64,000 bases of DNA, taken from positions 1 through 64,000 of the forward strand of contig NZ_JAJQVM010000005.1 in assembly GCF_021234875.1 (NCBI RefSeq), given 5' to 3'. Below, piece after piece: positions 51,486 to 60,645 of this stretch. This DNA is from Marinibactrum halimedae (GTDB lineage Bacteria > Pseudomonadota > Gammaproteobacteria > Pseudomonadales > Cellvibrionaceae). The notes under the pieces are model-generated. The model saw only the letters and a list, made by a program, of their open reading frames with translations, had not been told where the DNA came from and made no database searches. Positions within the stretch are counted from its first letter, which is position 1. The number at the start of each line of letters is the position of its first letter. The translations under genes and the position numbers were made by a program.

Positions 51486-51878
51486 ATGGGCCGATGGTTT
51501 CTGATGATCGCAGCGGTTAATGGCGTATTGGCGGTGTGTTTGGGTGCTTTTGGGGCTCATGCCTTAAAAGACATTTTGTCGTCTCAGTTATTGTCTGCCT
51601 ACCAAACGGCCGTACAGTATCAGTTTTACCATTTGCTGGCTCTCGCGTTAGTGGGGGTGATGGCAAGTATTCCTCATAAAAATGAAAATCCCTTGTCTCT
51701 GTGGATAAGTGGTTGGTGCTTTACCGTAGGAATAGCGCTTTTTTGTGGAAGTTTGTATGGATTAGCGTTGGGTGCGCCCCGTTGGATTGGCCCAATTACC
51801 CCGGTGGGTGGGCTGTGTTTTATTTTGGGGTGGGTTTCACTGATCTACTGGCTATTCAGGGCTAAGTCGATTCAATAG
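51486..51878 (+). CDS. DUF423 family small membrane protein
   Basis: This 130-aa integral membrane protein of the DUF423/YgdD family has four predicted helices. Family features are the start AAVNGVLAVCLGAFGAHALKD, YQTAVQYQFYHLLALALVG, GIALFCGSLYGLALG and a final ITPVGGLCFILGWVSLI. Function is unknown. It lies just after the rpoH terminator with its own short upstream region. Confidence 0.92.
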   Translation: MGRWFLMIAAVNGVLAVCLGAFGAHALKDILSSQLLSAYQTAVQYQFYHLLALALVGVMASIPHKNENPLSLWISGWCFTVGIALFCGSLYGLALGAPRWIGPITPVGGLCFILGWVSLIYWLFRAKSIQ

Positions 51879-51986
51879 AGGAATGCCTTGCGATTCCCAG
51901 CCAGTTAGCAATAATGCGCGACCCGTGCAGAGTCTGTACGATTTATCTAACCTTCGACAAAACCACAAAGCGCTCTGAGGTTCAAC

Positions 51987-52769
51987 GTGAACGCGAACAA
52001 CAACGACAAACAAGAAAACTCCAACGGTTCAACCCAAACCCAATCCGATAACACACTATCTACTAACGATAAGCCTGTGTTTAAGCCCGAATACAAAAAG
52101 AAATCTATTCGCAGTTTTGTCATCCGAGCTGGGCGTATGACTGATGGCCAAATCAGAGCGTTTGAGCGTTGGTGGCCAGAATATGGCTTAAGCTTATTTG
52201 ATGGTTTGATTGACCAAGAAACCTTGTTTGGGCGAAAGGCTCCATTAGTGGTTGAAGTCGGTTTTGGTATGGGGGAGTCATTAGTAGCGATGGCTCTTAA
52301 TGAACCGGATAAAGATTTTATTGGTATCGAAGTTCACCCACCGGGGGTGGGCCGTCTCATTAATTCGGCAGGCGAAGCGGGTGTTAAAAACCTTCGGGTC
52401 TATATGGCAGACGCGAAAGACGTGCTGGAAGATTGTATCCCTGATTCGGGAATCAATCGTATGCAGCTTTACTTTCCTGACCCGTGGCACAAAAAGAAAC
52501 ATCATAAAAGAAGAATTGTGCAGCCGGAGTTTGCTCAGCATCTTCGCCAGAAAATTGCCATTGGTGGTATTTTTCACATGGCTACCGATTGGGAGCCTTA
52601 TGCTGAGCACATGATGGAAGTGATGACCTTGGCCGAGGGCTATTGTAACCATCAAGGCGAATATGTCTTTGCCGAAAAGCCAGACTATCGTCCAAATACC
52701 AAATTTGAGCAACGAGGCGAGCGCCTTGGCCATGGTGTTTGGGATTTATTATTTGAGCGAGTTGATTAG
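51987..52769 (+). CDS. trmB: tRNA (guanine-N(7))-methyltransferase TrmB
   Basis: TrmB methylates G46 in the tRNA variable loop. The 260-aa protein has a polar, Asn/Gln/Ser-rich N-terminus of about 30 residues, then [30 protein letters not shown] (SAM site), [31 protein letters not shown] with the conserved PDPW-x-K-x-H-x-KRR motif, and a C-terminal [17 protein letters not shown]. Length is slightly above average because of the N-terminus. Confidence 0.96.
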   Translation: MNANNNDKQENSNGSTQTQSDNTLSTNDKPVFKPEYKKKSIRSFVIRAGRMTDGQIRAFERWWPEYGLSLFDGLIDQETLFGRKAPLVVEVGFGMGESLVAMALNEPDKDFIGIEVHPPGVGRLINSAGEAGVKNLRVYMADAKDVLEDCIPDSGINRMQLYFPDPWHKKKHHKRRIVQPEFAQHLRQKIAIGGIFHMATDWEPYAEHMMEVMTLAEGYCNHQGEYVFAEKPDYRPNTKFEQRGERLGHGVWDLLFERVD

Positions 52770-52804
52770 GCTCAATCAATAACGATCGCTTGTACCACTC
52801 GTGA

Positions 52805-52836
52805 TTTGCGCCACTCTACTTTTGCGCCACTCTACT
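52805..52836. repeat. Perfect 16-base tandem duplication between trmB and the DUF2959 gene
   Basis: TTTGCGCCACTCTACT occurs at 52805-52820 and again at 52821-52836. It lies 24 bases upstream of the next start codon, so it brackets the ribosome-binding region AAAAGGAAC rather than a promoter core. It is likely a slippage duplication. Confidence 0.75.
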
Positions 52837-52859
52837 AAAACAAGAAAAGGAACTATTTT

Positions 52860-53609
52860 ATGCGCAGTACAGGTTTTGGGGATTCATCTTTCTGGCGTTC
52901 ACCTTTTTGGGGTTTACCGTCGTCTGCGTTGAGGTCGGTTTTTTTATCGATTGTATTTAAGGGATTTGTTGCGCTTAGTTTGATCGTTGGAGTATCTGGG
53001 TGTGAAACCGCCTATTACGCCACGCTTGAGCAGTTTGGTTTTCATAAGCGTGACATCTTGGTGGACAGTATTGCGGATGCCAGAGATTCACAAACTGATG
53101 CAAAAGAGCAGTTCTCATCGGCTTTAGAGCGATTTCGGGCTGAATTGGGTACTCCAGAAGGTGATCTTTCCGATAAGTATGACTTACTGAGTGATGAGTA
53201 CGAGCGTAGTGTTGATAAAGCCGACGCCGTACGTGATCGCATAGAAACAGTAGAAAACGTTGCAGAAGCTCTGTTTGAGGAATGGGAAAGCGAGTTGAGT
53301 CAGTACACCAGCGCCGATTTACGTCGTCGTAGTCGAGAGAAATGGGTTGAAACCCGTTCAAAATATGAAGCGATGGTCTCTGCTATGCACAGAGCAGAGG
53401 TCAGAATGGAGCCTGTACTCAACACTTTTAAAGACCAGGTCTTATTTCTTAAACACAACTTGAATGCTCAAGCGGTAGCCTCTTTAAAAACCGAATTTCA
53501 AAGTCTTGATCGCAGTATTCAAGGGTTGGTGGGCGAGATGGAAAAATCGATTCAAGAAGCTAACCAATTTATAGACTTGTTAGAGTCAGATGGCAGTAGT
53601 GCTCAATAG
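52860..53609 (+). CDS. DUF2959 family lipoprotein
   Basis: This 249-aa protein has a long N-terminus leading to a lipobox, LIVGVSGCETAYY, with the modifiable Cys near residue 45. Translation may begin at a later Met or alternative codon. The mature part is largely helical and charged (RDIL..DSIADARDSQTDAKEQF, EQFSSALERFRAELGT, NLNAQAVASLKTEFQSL) and fits the DUF2959 family, envelope proteins of unknown function. AAAGGAAC precedes the annotated ATG. Confidence 0.85.
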   Translation: MRSTGFGDSSFWRSPFWGLPSSALRSVFLSIVFKGFVALSLIVGVSGCETAYYATLEQFGFHKRDILVDSIADARDSQTDAKEQFSSALERFRAELGTPEGDLSDKYDLLSDEYERSVDKADAVRDRIETVENVAEALFEEWESELSQYTSADLRRRSREKWVETRSKYEAMVSAMHRAEVRMEPVLNTFKDQVLFLKHNLNAQAVASLKTEFQSLDRSIQGLVGEMEKSIQEANQFIDLLESDGSSAQ

Positions 53610-53660
53610 GCCTTTTCTGCCGAACAATAATGATTCAGATCAGAGAGCACGGTGAAGGTT

Positions 53661-54317
53661 ATGTCGAAAAAAGTCGCGGTCGTTTTATCTGGGTGTGGTG
53701 TGTTTGATGGTGCAGAAATCTACGAGTCGGTACTGACCTTATTGCGTTTGGCCGAGTCTGGGGCAGAGGTGTCTGTTTTCGCACCGAATATCCCGCAAAT
53801 GCATGTAGTGAATCATCTCACTGGTGAAGTAATAGAAGGTGAGACACGTAACGTCTTAACGGAAGCTGCCAGAGTGGTTCGTGGGGAAATCAGTGATGTG
53901 GCGAGCGCAAAAGCGGATGAATTTGATGCGTTGGTGGTGCCCGGTGGGTTTGGGGCGGCAAAAAATTTATCTGATTTTGCGGTGAAAGGGGGTGATTTGA
54001 CGGTGAATGAAGACTTTTTAGCCTTTGCAAAAGCGTTTCATTCTGCCCAAAAGCCGATAGGCTTGATTTGCATTGCGCCTGCAATGGCGGCAAAAATTTG
54101 TGGCGAGGGAGCTCAGTGTACAATTGGTAATGATGCTGATACGGCCGCCGCGATTAATGCCACTGGTGCGCAGCATTGTGATTGTTTGGTAACGGAATTT
54201 CATTTTGATGAAACGAATAAGCTCGTCACAACACCGGCGTATATGCTGGCAGGAAGCATCACTGAAGCGGCCACGGGCATAAACAAGCTGGTCGATAAAG
54301 TGCTCTCTTTGGTGTGA
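53661..54317 (+). CDS. elbB: Isoprenoid biosynthesis glyoxalase ElbB
   Basis: This DJ-1/PfpI superfamily protein is about 218 residues long. It has VVLSGCGVFDGAEIYESVLTLL at the start, DALVVPGGFGAAKNL, the nucleophile elbow IGLICIAPAM with its Cys, and TEFHFDETNKLVTTPAYM. ElbB has glyoxalase activity in vitro; its cell role, once linked to isoprenoids, is unclear. A GTG nine bases earlier is possible, but ATG 53661 has GGTGAAGG in front and matches the family start. It converges with the WD40 lipoprotein gene. Confidence 0.93.
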   Translation: MSKKVAVVLSGCGVFDGAEIYESVLTLLRLAESGAEVSVFAPNIPQMHVVNHLTGEVIEGETRNVLTEAARVVRGEISDVASAKADEFDALVVPGGFGAAKNLSDFAVKGGDLTVNEDFLAFAKAFHSAQKPIGLICIAPAMAAKICGEGAQCTIGNDADTAAAINATGAQHCDCLVTEFHFDETNKLVTTPAYMLAGSITEAATGINKLVDKVLSLV

Positions 54318-54378
54318 GAGGTTTTGGTGTTAAAGGTTTTTAGTGATCACAATGTATTCGTTTCACAATCAATCTTAT

Positions 54379-55428
54379 TTAGGGCTTCTGAGACAGCGTA
54401 AACCAAAAACCGTTACTGGCTAAAGCGTGGTAACGGTTACGTTTTTCGTCAAAACCCACTGCAAGAACGGCGGCGGAAGTTGGCTTCCATTGGCTGCGTT
54501 TATCCAGCGCCCAGCTAGATTGCTCCTCTGTTGTTTTAACATTCCAGAGTTGGACAATGTGATCTGGCCTCCCTGTTAGCAGGTATTTCCCATCGGTTGA
54601 AAACTCGGCGGATGTAAAGCGTATTCCTCGCTTTAAATGTTCTTTCCTCAGTGGAATTTCTCCAATTATTGTTTGATCCGTCGTCCGCCAAATGACGGCC
54701 TTATCGTACTTTGCGGCCGAGAGGGCCAGCGTGCCGTCTGGGCTGAGGCGCACCATTTGAACGTCTTCATCGTGAGCCACCTCCCCTAATAGTTGGCCGG
54801 TTGAAACAGACCAAAGCCGGGCTTTGCCATCTTCAGATCCGGTAATGGCGAGGGTGCCATCGTCACTAAGATCAACAGAGCGAACTCGGTTGGTATGAGG
54901 AAGTTTATGACCCATGGCGCCACGACGGACATCAAAAAGAATCGCTCCAAAGTCGGCAAGACCAATTAGCGCAAAATTGCCGTCGGGCGCAAGTGCGATA
55001 TCCAATACCTCCCCAGGTACGCTACGATAGCCGACGGAGCGTCCGGTTTGTGTATTCCATAGAGAGACGGCGTGTCGTTCTGCCGTGACTGCCCAGTTAC
55101 CTTCCGGGGATAGTGCAACAGCAAGGAAAGTACTGGGTTCTTCCTGACGATGATTCCAATCAAAAACGCGTTCGCCGTTTGCATTCCACAAGCTGCCACC
55201 ATGATAAATCGAGCCGATCACCCCTAGCTTGCCGTTATTGCTTAATGCCGCCGAGTGTAGCCCTTTAGCCGCTATTTCCTGTGCTGTATCCACTGGAGAG
55301 CGGTGACCGCAAGCCATGAGTAAAGAGCACAGTAATGATAACAAAAGTACTGACACCAAAAGCGGTGATGAGAGAGAAATGAATAAGGGGGATATCGGTA
55401 GAGAGTATCGTGAAGTGTGCTTTTGCAT
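54379..55428 (-). CDS. WD40-repeat lipoprotein
   Basis: This 349-aa protein begins with a hydrophobic segment ending in a lipobox (LLCSLLMAC, Cys near residue 40), so it is probably an exported lipoprotein. The mature protein carries about six WD40-like blades with the pattern LSPDGTLALS, ..GKARLWSV or ..VSLWNTQTG: LSDDGTLAITGSEDGKARLW, LSPDGTLALSAAKYDKAVIW and STDGKYLLTGRPDHIVQLWN are the clearest. A seven-blade propeller for protein contacts is likely. No partner is evident. It lies downstream of rsd on the same strand, separated by a strong hairpin. Confidence 0.82.
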   Translation of the reverse strand: MQKHTSRYSLPISPLFISLSSPLLVSVLLLSLLCSLLMACGHRSPVDTAQEIAAKGLHSAALSNNGKLGVIGSIYHGGSLWNANGERVFDWNHRQEEPSTFLAVALSPEGNWAVTAERHAVSLWNTQTGRSVGYRSVPGEVLDIALAPDGNFALIGLADFGAILFDVRRGAMGHKLPHTNRVRSVDLSDDGTLAITGSEDGKARLWSVSTGQLLGEVAHDEDVQMVRLSPDGTLALSAAKYDKAVIWRTTDQTIIGEIPLRKEHLKRGIRFTSAEFSTDGKYLLTGRPDHIVQLWNVKTTEEQSSWALDKRSQWKPTSAAVLAVGFDEKRNRYHALASNGFWFTLSQKP

Positions 55429-55442
55429 TCTAACCTTTCACC

Positions 55443-55474
55443 GTTAAGCCAAAAAACAGTCAAGCCAAAACAAG
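55443..55474. repeat. Two imperfect 16-base tandem units upstream of the WD40 gene
   Basis: GTTAAGCCAAAAAACA (55443-55458) and GTCAAGCCAAAACAAG (55459-55474) follow directly. They lie 15-46 bases upstream of the WD40 lipoprotein start, within its probable promoter. Confidence 0.55.
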
Positions 55475-55488
55475 GAATGCTTGTTGAT

Positions 55489-55525
55489 TGTGTTGAAAGG
55501 GGGTTGCACCTCTCCTTTCAACACA
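55489..55525. terminator. Strong 12-base hairpin between rsd and the WD40 gene
   Basis: TGTGTTGAAAGG (55489-55500) and CCTTTCAACACA (55514-55525) are perfect inverted repeats with a 13-base loop. It is about 65 bases past the rsd stop. No T-run follows on either strand, so it may terminate with help, stabilise the rsd mRNA end, or act as an operator for the WD40 gene. Confidence 0.5.
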
Positions 55526-55587
55526 GGTTAGAATAATCGTAGCACTTAGAGGGCGCCTTCAGTCATCGAGAGACTTGACTACCTGTG

Positions 55588-56055
55588 TTAGGTCACCAGA
55601 TTTTTGTGGGCGGTGTGCAGTACAGCGATCATTTTATCTTCGGCTTCAAAGCGTGTTTCCAGACTTTCCCCTATGCTCGAAAGATCCTCTGTTAACGTAC
55701 TTAAATCGTCGATTTCTTGATACTTGTCATTAAAATCCAACAATTGCTCAGTGGTCTTATCCACCACTTGATACAGTTTGGCTGCCGCTTTTAAGGCGTC
55801 GGTGTCATCGAAGTCTTGAGCTTCTTTAATGAGCTGTTCATAGACTTCAAAATGCCCGGCGGACACGTAATCTACCGTCAATTGGCATAGGTGACGTAGC
55901 TTAGGGCCATTTTCAGGGTCGTTATCTGAAAACTGTTTAACAGCCGATAATCCGCAATATTCGACGAGTAGTTCTTGACGTTCTTGTAGCCAACGGTCAA
56001 TGAGGTCGTTAACTCCGCCCCAACGTTCCTGCGCAGATTGGCAGTTATCTAGCAT
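55588..56055 (-). CDS. rsd: Rsd/AlgQ family anti-sigma-70 regulator
   Basis: Rsd binds the housekeeping sigma factor and shifts RNA polymerase towards alternative sigmas; the Pseudomonas homologue AlgQ affects alginate and siderophore genes. The 155-aa product starts MLDNCQSAQERWGGVNDLIDRWLQERQ, the family's N-terminal helix (WGGVNDLIDRWLQERQ). It has LVEYCGLSAVKQF, KLRHLCQLTVDYVSAGHFEVYE and a long C-terminal helix. The frame runs 35 codons further upstream, but those encode nothing conserved, so ATG 56055 is chosen. Rsd and dsbB nearby is the usual pseudomonad neighbourhood. Confidence 0.94.
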   Translation of the reverse strand: MLDNCQSAQERWGGVNDLIDRWLQERQELLVEYCGLSAVKQFSDNDPENGPKLRHLCQLTVDYVSAGHFEVYEQLIKEAQDFDDTDALKAAAKLYQVVDKTTEQLLDFNDKYQEIDDLSTLTEDLSSIGESLETRFEAEDKMIAVLHTAHKNLVT

Positions 56056-56497
56056 TGTGTAATTCCTTGGGTTGTGATCATGGATTTTGGCGTGAGTAAC
56101 ACACCTACTCAAAGTGCCGTTCACCCTGATATTTGTGGAATGTCTTTGGCATTCCTTCATTATGGTAGCTGGTTTCGATTATAAGCAATGAATATGGTTT
56201 TTTACGCCAAATTGGCCCTACGCATTAGGCTGTGTTGGACGCTCGCCCTTTATATGTATTCGTAATACACACCATTTATAGATAAAAACGTTCGAGTCGC
56301 AACGAAAAATTGCATTCTGAATGAAATTTGTGGGCATGTGTTGCCTTCAAAAGGGTCGCTTGCCTACTTTGTCGCCGTTTTTTACTTTTTATTTAATAGG
56401 GCTTTTGCTTTTTTGTGTCCTATCAATAGTCTCATAGCATATCTGCTTTAGTGTCAGGAAAAAATCCTAAACAGCGTTTATTTCTAACGTGAGAATT
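56056..56497. other. 440-base non-coding gap between lrgB end and rsd start
   Basis: No gene was found here. It must contain the rsd promoter. The left part is AT-rich with TTTTTTACTTTTTATTT-like tracts that could help end lrgB transcription, but no perfect hairpin was identified. Confidence 0.4.
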
Positions 56498-57202
56498 TTA
56501 CAAAAACAAACGCACTAACATGGGTAAGACGAACGCGCTGAATGCGCCAGTGAGCCCCATTGCCAGCCCAGAGAGTGCGCCGCAAGTTGCACTGATTTCA
56601 AAGGCCTTAGCCGTGCCAACACCGTGAGCATTGACGCCTAGTATCAGCCCTTGAAGGCGATCGTCTTGTAGGCCGACAAGACGGAAAATAGCTGGGCCGA
56701 CCAATGCGCCGATAACGCCAGTAAATACCGTTACGCCTGTGGTTAAGGCGACAACTCCGCCAACGGATTCAGTGATGTTGATCGCAATGGGTGATGTCAC
56801 CGATTTGGCAATAAGGCTTCGTAATACAGCTTCATCAGCACCGAGCACCCAGGCACAGATGATTGACAGAATTGGGGCCAGGAGGGAGCCAATGATCACT
56901 ACAAGCAGTGAGGGTAGAGTGATGCCTTTGAGCTTTTTTATTTCTCTGGCCAGCGGTACTCCCAAGGCAACGACCACTGGGCCTAGGAAAAAGGTGATGA
57001 GAGCATTGTGATCTCGGTATCGTTCATAGGTGATTGGTAACAGGGCCAATACCACTGTGATGACAAGTGAGCCAATCAATACAGGGTGTGCTAGAGCATG
57101 ATTATGGCAACGAGCATAAGACCACACGCCAATTTGAAAGCTGATGAGAGTGAGTAATAAAGAAAATAACGGTTGCTCAAGGGCGGTGGTGAGTATCGTC
57201 AT
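56498..57202 (-). CDS. lrgB: LrgB family membrane protein
   Basis: LrgB/CidB proteins pair with LrgA/CidA small membrane proteins and affect murein hydrolase activity and export of by-products such as pyruvate in some bacteria. The 234-aa polytopic protein has several helices and the family blocks FFLGPVVVALGVPLAREIKKLK, LIAKSVTSPIAINI (the conserved S-V-T-x-P-I-A), and NAHGVGTAKAFEI near the end. It follows lrgA on the same strand after 66 bases, so they are likely one operon. Confidence 0.93.
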   Translation of the reverse strand: MTILTTALEQPLFSLLLTLISFQIGVWSYARCHNHALAHPVLIGSLVITVVLALLPITYERYRDHNALITFFLGPVVVALGVPLAREIKKLKGITLPSLLVVIIGSLLAPILSIICAWVLGADEAVLRSLIAKSVTSPIAINITESVGGVVALTTGVTVFTGVIGALVGPAIFRLVGLQDDRLQGLILGVNAHGVGTAKAFEISATCGALSGLAMGLTGAFSAFVLPMLVRLFL

Positions 57203-57268
57203 ATTACGTGGGTTACCAGTAGGCTTACTGAATTGTAATACGATAAGACTGGTAGGGGGGAATGAGTT

Positions 57269-57622
57269 TTATGGCTTGAACAGTTTAAAGTAGACCTTGA
57301 GTAGCAGGGCGCACAATAAAATAGACATGCAGGTGCCAATAATCAGCGCGCCTAGTAGTGGCACCCATTGGTCCAATATGGCAGAAGGGAGAAAGAAAAA
57401 ACCCGCTCCAGCGGGAAGGAAAAGCAAAGCCATGTACTTCAATAGCAAGCTTGAAGTCGCCTCCAATGTTTCTGGTATACCAAAAAACAGCAGCCATAAG
57501 GTAATCATCAACATGCCTAATACTGGCCCAGGTATTAGGGTGCCTGTATAGAGATGTATCCACTCGGACAGAACATTTCCCAGCCATTGAAAAGCAAGCA
57601 GTATGATTAAACCGATAATCAC
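57269..57622 (-). CDS. lrgA: LrgA/CidA family membrane protein
   Basis: This 117-aa protein has four membrane helices and the family pattern IPGPVLGMLMITLWLL in helix 2 (conserved PGPVLGM) followed by LFLPAGAGFFFLPSAI (LFxPAGVG-type motif). It starts MIIGLIILLAFQWLGNVLS, as usual for CidA/LrgA. It is first in the lrgA-lrgB pair and is thought to be holin-like or a transport partner. It lies 80 bases past dsbB on the same strand. Confidence 0.92.
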   Translation of the reverse strand: MIIGLIILLAFQWLGNVLSEWIHLYTGTLIPGPVLGMLMITLWLLFFGIPETLEATSSLLLKYMALLFLPAGAGFFFLPSAILDQWVPLLGALIIGTCMSILLCALLLKVYFKLFKP

Positions 57623-57702
57623 AAGATTAAGCCCATCATTAACCTTCCAAGTTTTTAACGCATCGGTTGAGAGTTTGTTCTGTGAGTGAGTTTACTTGGC
57701 GA

Positions 57703-58344
57703 CTAGGCAGAGCGAGTACGAAAAAATTGCCACAGGTTAATGATGACTAAACCTGCAAACGCGACGATCGTCCAGCCAGGGATGCTAATGCCTAAAAACG
57801 TCCATGCCACTTCTGAGCAATTACCATCACCTCTTAACAGAACTGAGAAAGCGTCTTGCAGAGGAAAGTTTTCGATAAGATAGCCAAGGCTTGGGCCGCA
57901 AGCGGGTTGTGATTCGGGGGGTAAACTTTGCAAGTAAGTGTGGCGTGCTGAAAACCCTCCACCGATGATAGACATCAGTATGCCTAAGCCTGCGAAAATA
58001 CGTAAGCCGAGTTGGGCAGGGTTAAAGACAAATGCGATTAAGGCCAGTAGGCCAGTGGCGATAATAAAGATTCGTTGTGTGATACACAGAGCGCAAGGCG
58101 CAAGATCCATCCCATGTTGCATATACAACCCTATCAAGATTAATCCGGTGCAGCCGAGAAAAAGAACCAAATTGGTCAGGCGGATCGAAGGTATAAGCGG
58201 GTTGGCAGACAAAGCGGGTATCTCCTGTTTTGAACTGGGTAATACGGTGTTTTGGTATACGCTGTGAAGAATGTGGCCGCTAACGTTACTAGAGCTGACG
58301 AAAAAAGAAAATGAGTCTTTGAGTTGTATACGCTTTGCAGTCAT
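57703..58344 (-). CDS. dsbB: Disulfide bond formation protein DsbB
   Basis: DsbB reoxidises DsbA and passes electrons to quinones. The four-helix membrane protein has the first redox pair in APCALCITQR and a second in ACGPSLGY with GDGNCSEVAW. The GGGFSARHTYLQ loop and the final helices are in place. The 213-aa frame includes about 55 N-terminal residues without homology before the first helix (LTNLVLFLGCTGLILIGLYM). No good ribosome-binding site precedes ATG 58344, so translation may begin later at an alternative codon. Gene order with lrgAB and rsd fits pseudomonads. Confidence 0.92.
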   Translation of the reverse strand: MTAKRIQLKDSFSFFVSSSNVSGHILHSVYQNTVLPSSKQEIPALSANPLIPSIRLTNLVLFLGCTGLILIGLYMQHGMDLAPCALCITQRIFIIATGLLALIAFVFNPAQLGLRIFAGLGILMSIIGGGFSARHTYLQSLPPESQPACGPSLGYLIENFPLQDAFSVLLRGDGNCSEVAWTFLGISIPGWTIVAFAGLVIINLWQFFRTRSA

Positions 58345-58462
58345 CTATATGGGGAACTTGACCGTTTTATCGGTGAAAGGTTCTGTTTTCTTGGAAGCGG
58401 GGGGCTCTTGAAACAGGCTCGGCTCATCTACACTAATGGTATCTATGTTTCGGAGAGAAAAA

Positions 58463-58903
58463 ATGAAAGTATTTAAAAATAGCCTCTGGACACGGTTATT
58501 GAAGTGGACATCGATGGTACTTGTGATGATGAGTATTACGCTATTGGCTCAGGCCGAAGAGGAAGGGGGTGGGGTTGTACCATCGGCAATCTATATCCCA
58601 ATGAAACCCTCGTTTGTGGTGAATTACGGGGGGCCGGGAAAGCTACGTTATATTAAAGCCGATATCACCTTGCGCGTTAAAGATACGGTTTCGGCGAATG
58701 CGGTACGCCATCATTTGCCCTACTTGAGAAATAACATTGTTTTATTGCTCTCTAAGCAAACGGAAGAGGTGATTGATACTCAAGCCGGAAAAGAGCTTCT
58801 TAGGCAGGCAGCGCTAGAAGAGGTGACTGGCATTATGGAGTCTGAAGAGGGGGAAAGTGGTATCGTGGATTTGTATTTCGACAACTTCATTGTTCAGAAA
58901 TAA
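58463..58903 (+). CDS. FliL-like exported protein
   Basis: This 146-aa product has a signal peptide (basic start, hydrophobic WTSMVLVMMSITLLAQA, cleavage after QA). The domain resembles FliL of the flagellar basal body: PSAIYIPMKPSFVVNYGGPGKLRYIKADI, VRHHLPYLRNNIVLLLSKQ, and a final GIVDLYFDNFIVQK. Unlike classical FliL it seems soluble in the periplasm rather than anchored. Similar stand-alone genes near gshA occur in pseudomonads and may act in motility or stator control. The frame opens nine codons earlier, but ATG 58463 follows GGAGAG at normal spacing. Confidence 0.8.
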   Translation: MKVFKNSLWTRLLKWTSMVLVMMSITLLAQAEEEGGGVVPSAIYIPMKPSFVVNYGGPGKLRYIKADITLRVKDTVSANAVRHHLPYLRNNIVLLLSKQTEEVIDTQAGKELLRQAALEEVTGIMESEEGESGIVDLYFDNFIVQK

Positions 58904-58918
58904 TATGATCGCACATGC

Positions 58919-58954
58919 GATTAAGCGTTTTATGTATCGATAAAACGCTTAATC
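58919..58954. terminator. Perfect 14-base-arm hairpin between fliL-like gene and gshA
   Basis: GATTAAGCGTTTTA (58919-58932) and TAAAACGCTTAATC (58941-58954) are perfect inverted repeats with an eight-base loop, located between two converging genes. The inner stem has four A-T pairs, so in either direction the stem itself supplies T-rich sequence, but there is no long T-run outside. A bidirectional terminator is the best reading. Confidence 0.6.
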
Positions 58955-59004
58955 GGGCCCTTGGGTTTGAGACTTATTGGGGTTTGGGACTTAGCGTAAG
59001 GCTA

Positions 59005-60594
59005 TCACCCTTTACAAAAATGATATTGGTCGTAGTAGCTCTTCAAATGTTCCTCAAAGGATTTGGTTTCATTGTTCTCGATCTCCAATTGATCTTGCAG
59101 TGACTGGTCTGCCATTTCTTTAAACTGTTGGGTTTGTTCAGGAGTGAGCGGATCTTTTGAAAGAGTGTCATGGTGTTGGCTAGCGTACTTCATCATGAGC
59201 TCGTAATACCCTATTTTTTGTTCTTTCATTTCAGCCAGGATACGTGCAGAAGGAGTGAGCTCAGGGTCCCTTAATTTCGTTTTTTCTTTTGATAAAGCGT
59301 GGGTGTGGCAGTTTGTTTCCAGGGCGTGATCAAGTAACTCGGCTACAGGTCCCATTTTTTCCATTAGTTCTTCCCCCCACTCTACCGTGCCTTTATCCCC
59401 ATTTGAGGTGAGTAACGATAATTCGGGGTTGCGTCCCTCATAGACAATGCGTTTTTGATTTTCTTGAATGAAATGATATTCGTCAGCAGTGGATTGCGGG
59501 CTGTTCTCAAGCAAACAATAAAGCAAAAAAGTATCTAAGAAGCGAATTTGAGCGCTGGAAATACCCAGTGGTTCGAAGGGGTTTAAATCCAAACATCGTA
59601 CTTCTATGTACTCCACACCACGGTAATGCAGAGCGGTTAAGGCCGTTTCACCAGAACGAGCGGTACGTTTGGGGCGAATGGGGCTGTAAAACTCATTTTC
59701 GATTTGTAATAGATTGCTATTTAATTGGTGCCTTAGGCCATCTTCACCAGTATGCCCCATCTTTGAATAATCTGGATATTCCGTGTTAATGGCGCTGCAC
59801 AGGGTTTTTAAATAGTTTTCGATATGGTTGTAATCCACCACCAGACTTTTTTGCGCATTGCTTTGATAGCCCAAATCGCCCATACGCAGAGATGTGCCAT
59901 AAGGAGCATACAGTGTGTTGCCTTCACCATCCCATTGTGTAAGTTGATGGGTTTGACCGTTAATAAAGGTTTTACACACCGCTGGAGACGCCCCAAATAG
60001 ATACACCAGGAGCCAGTAATAACGACGAAAATTACGTATTAAATCGAAATATCGTTCGGTTTTATACCGCTGTAGGTCAAGCTTACTGCCGGACTTGGTG
60101 TGCAAGTAGGCCCAAAAAGGGCTAGGTAGGGAAAAGTTGTAATGAATACCGGCAATGGTTTGCATTTTTCTCCCATAGCGCTGACCAAGGCCGAGTCGAT
60201 AAACGGTCTTCATTCGTCCTACATTTGAGGTGCCATATTGTGCTACGGGAATTTGTGAGTCATCCCCCAATACACACGGCATACTGCCCGGCCAAATCCT
60301 TTCGTTATTAAGCGACTGGTAGGTGAATTGGTGTACTTCTTTGAGTGATGCGAGGACTTTTTCTGCACGGTGTGAGGGTGGCGTAATGAACTCAAGCAGC
60401 GCTTCTGAAAAATCAGTGGTAATTTTGGGGTGAGTCAAGGCTGACCCTAGTGCTTTAGGGTGGGGGCTTAGTGCAAGTCCTCCTTGCAGGTCGATGCGTA
60501 ATCCTTCTTTTTCTATTCCCCTCAGAATTCCATTCAGTAGTAATGAATTTTCGGGCTTCTTCAAGGCGGTAATGAGAGTTTCCAGCGCTGACAA
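59005..60594 (-). CDS. gshA: Glutamate-cysteine ligase GshA
   Basis: GshA makes gamma-glutamylcysteine, the first and limiting step of glutathione synthesis. The 529-aa protein is the proteobacterial class: GIEKEGLRID near the start, TTDFSEALLEFITPP, GSMPCVLGDDSQIPVAQYG, GIHYNFSLP, VEYIEVRCLDLNPFEPLGI and FLDTFLLYCLLE. Length is normal. It converges with the fliL-like gene through a strong hairpin. The hypothetical gene at 60646 precedes it by 51 bases and may be co-transcribed. Confidence 0.97.
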   Translation of the reverse strand: MSALETLITALKKPENSLLLNGILRGIEKEGLRIDLQGGLALSPHPKALGSALTHPKITTDFSEALLEFITPPSHRAEKVLASLKEVHQFTYQSLNNERIWPGSMPCVLGDDSQIPVAQYGTSNVGRMKTVYRLGLGQRYGRKMQTIAGIHYNFSLPSPFWAYLHTKSGSKLDLQRYKTERYFDLIRNFRRYYWLLVYLFGASPAVCKTFINGQTHQLTQWDGEGNTLYAPYGTSLRMGDLGYQSNAQKSLVVDYNHIENYLKTLCSAINTEYPDYSKMGHTGEDGLRHQLNSNLLQIENEFYSPIRPKRTARSGETALTALHYRGVEYIEVRCLDLNPFEPLGISSAQIRFLDTFLLYCLLENSPQSTADEYHFIQENQKRIVYEGRNPELSLLTSNGDKGTVEWGEELMEKMGPVAELLDHALETNCHTHALSKEKTKLRDPELTPSARILAEMKEQKIGYYELMMKYASQHHDTLSKDPLTPEQTQQFKEMADQSLQDQLEIENNETKSFEEHLKSYYDQYHFCKG

Positions 60595-60645
60595 GGGATA
60601 TTCCTCACAATGAATCGAATATGGAATTTCGGTAAATAAGGGAAG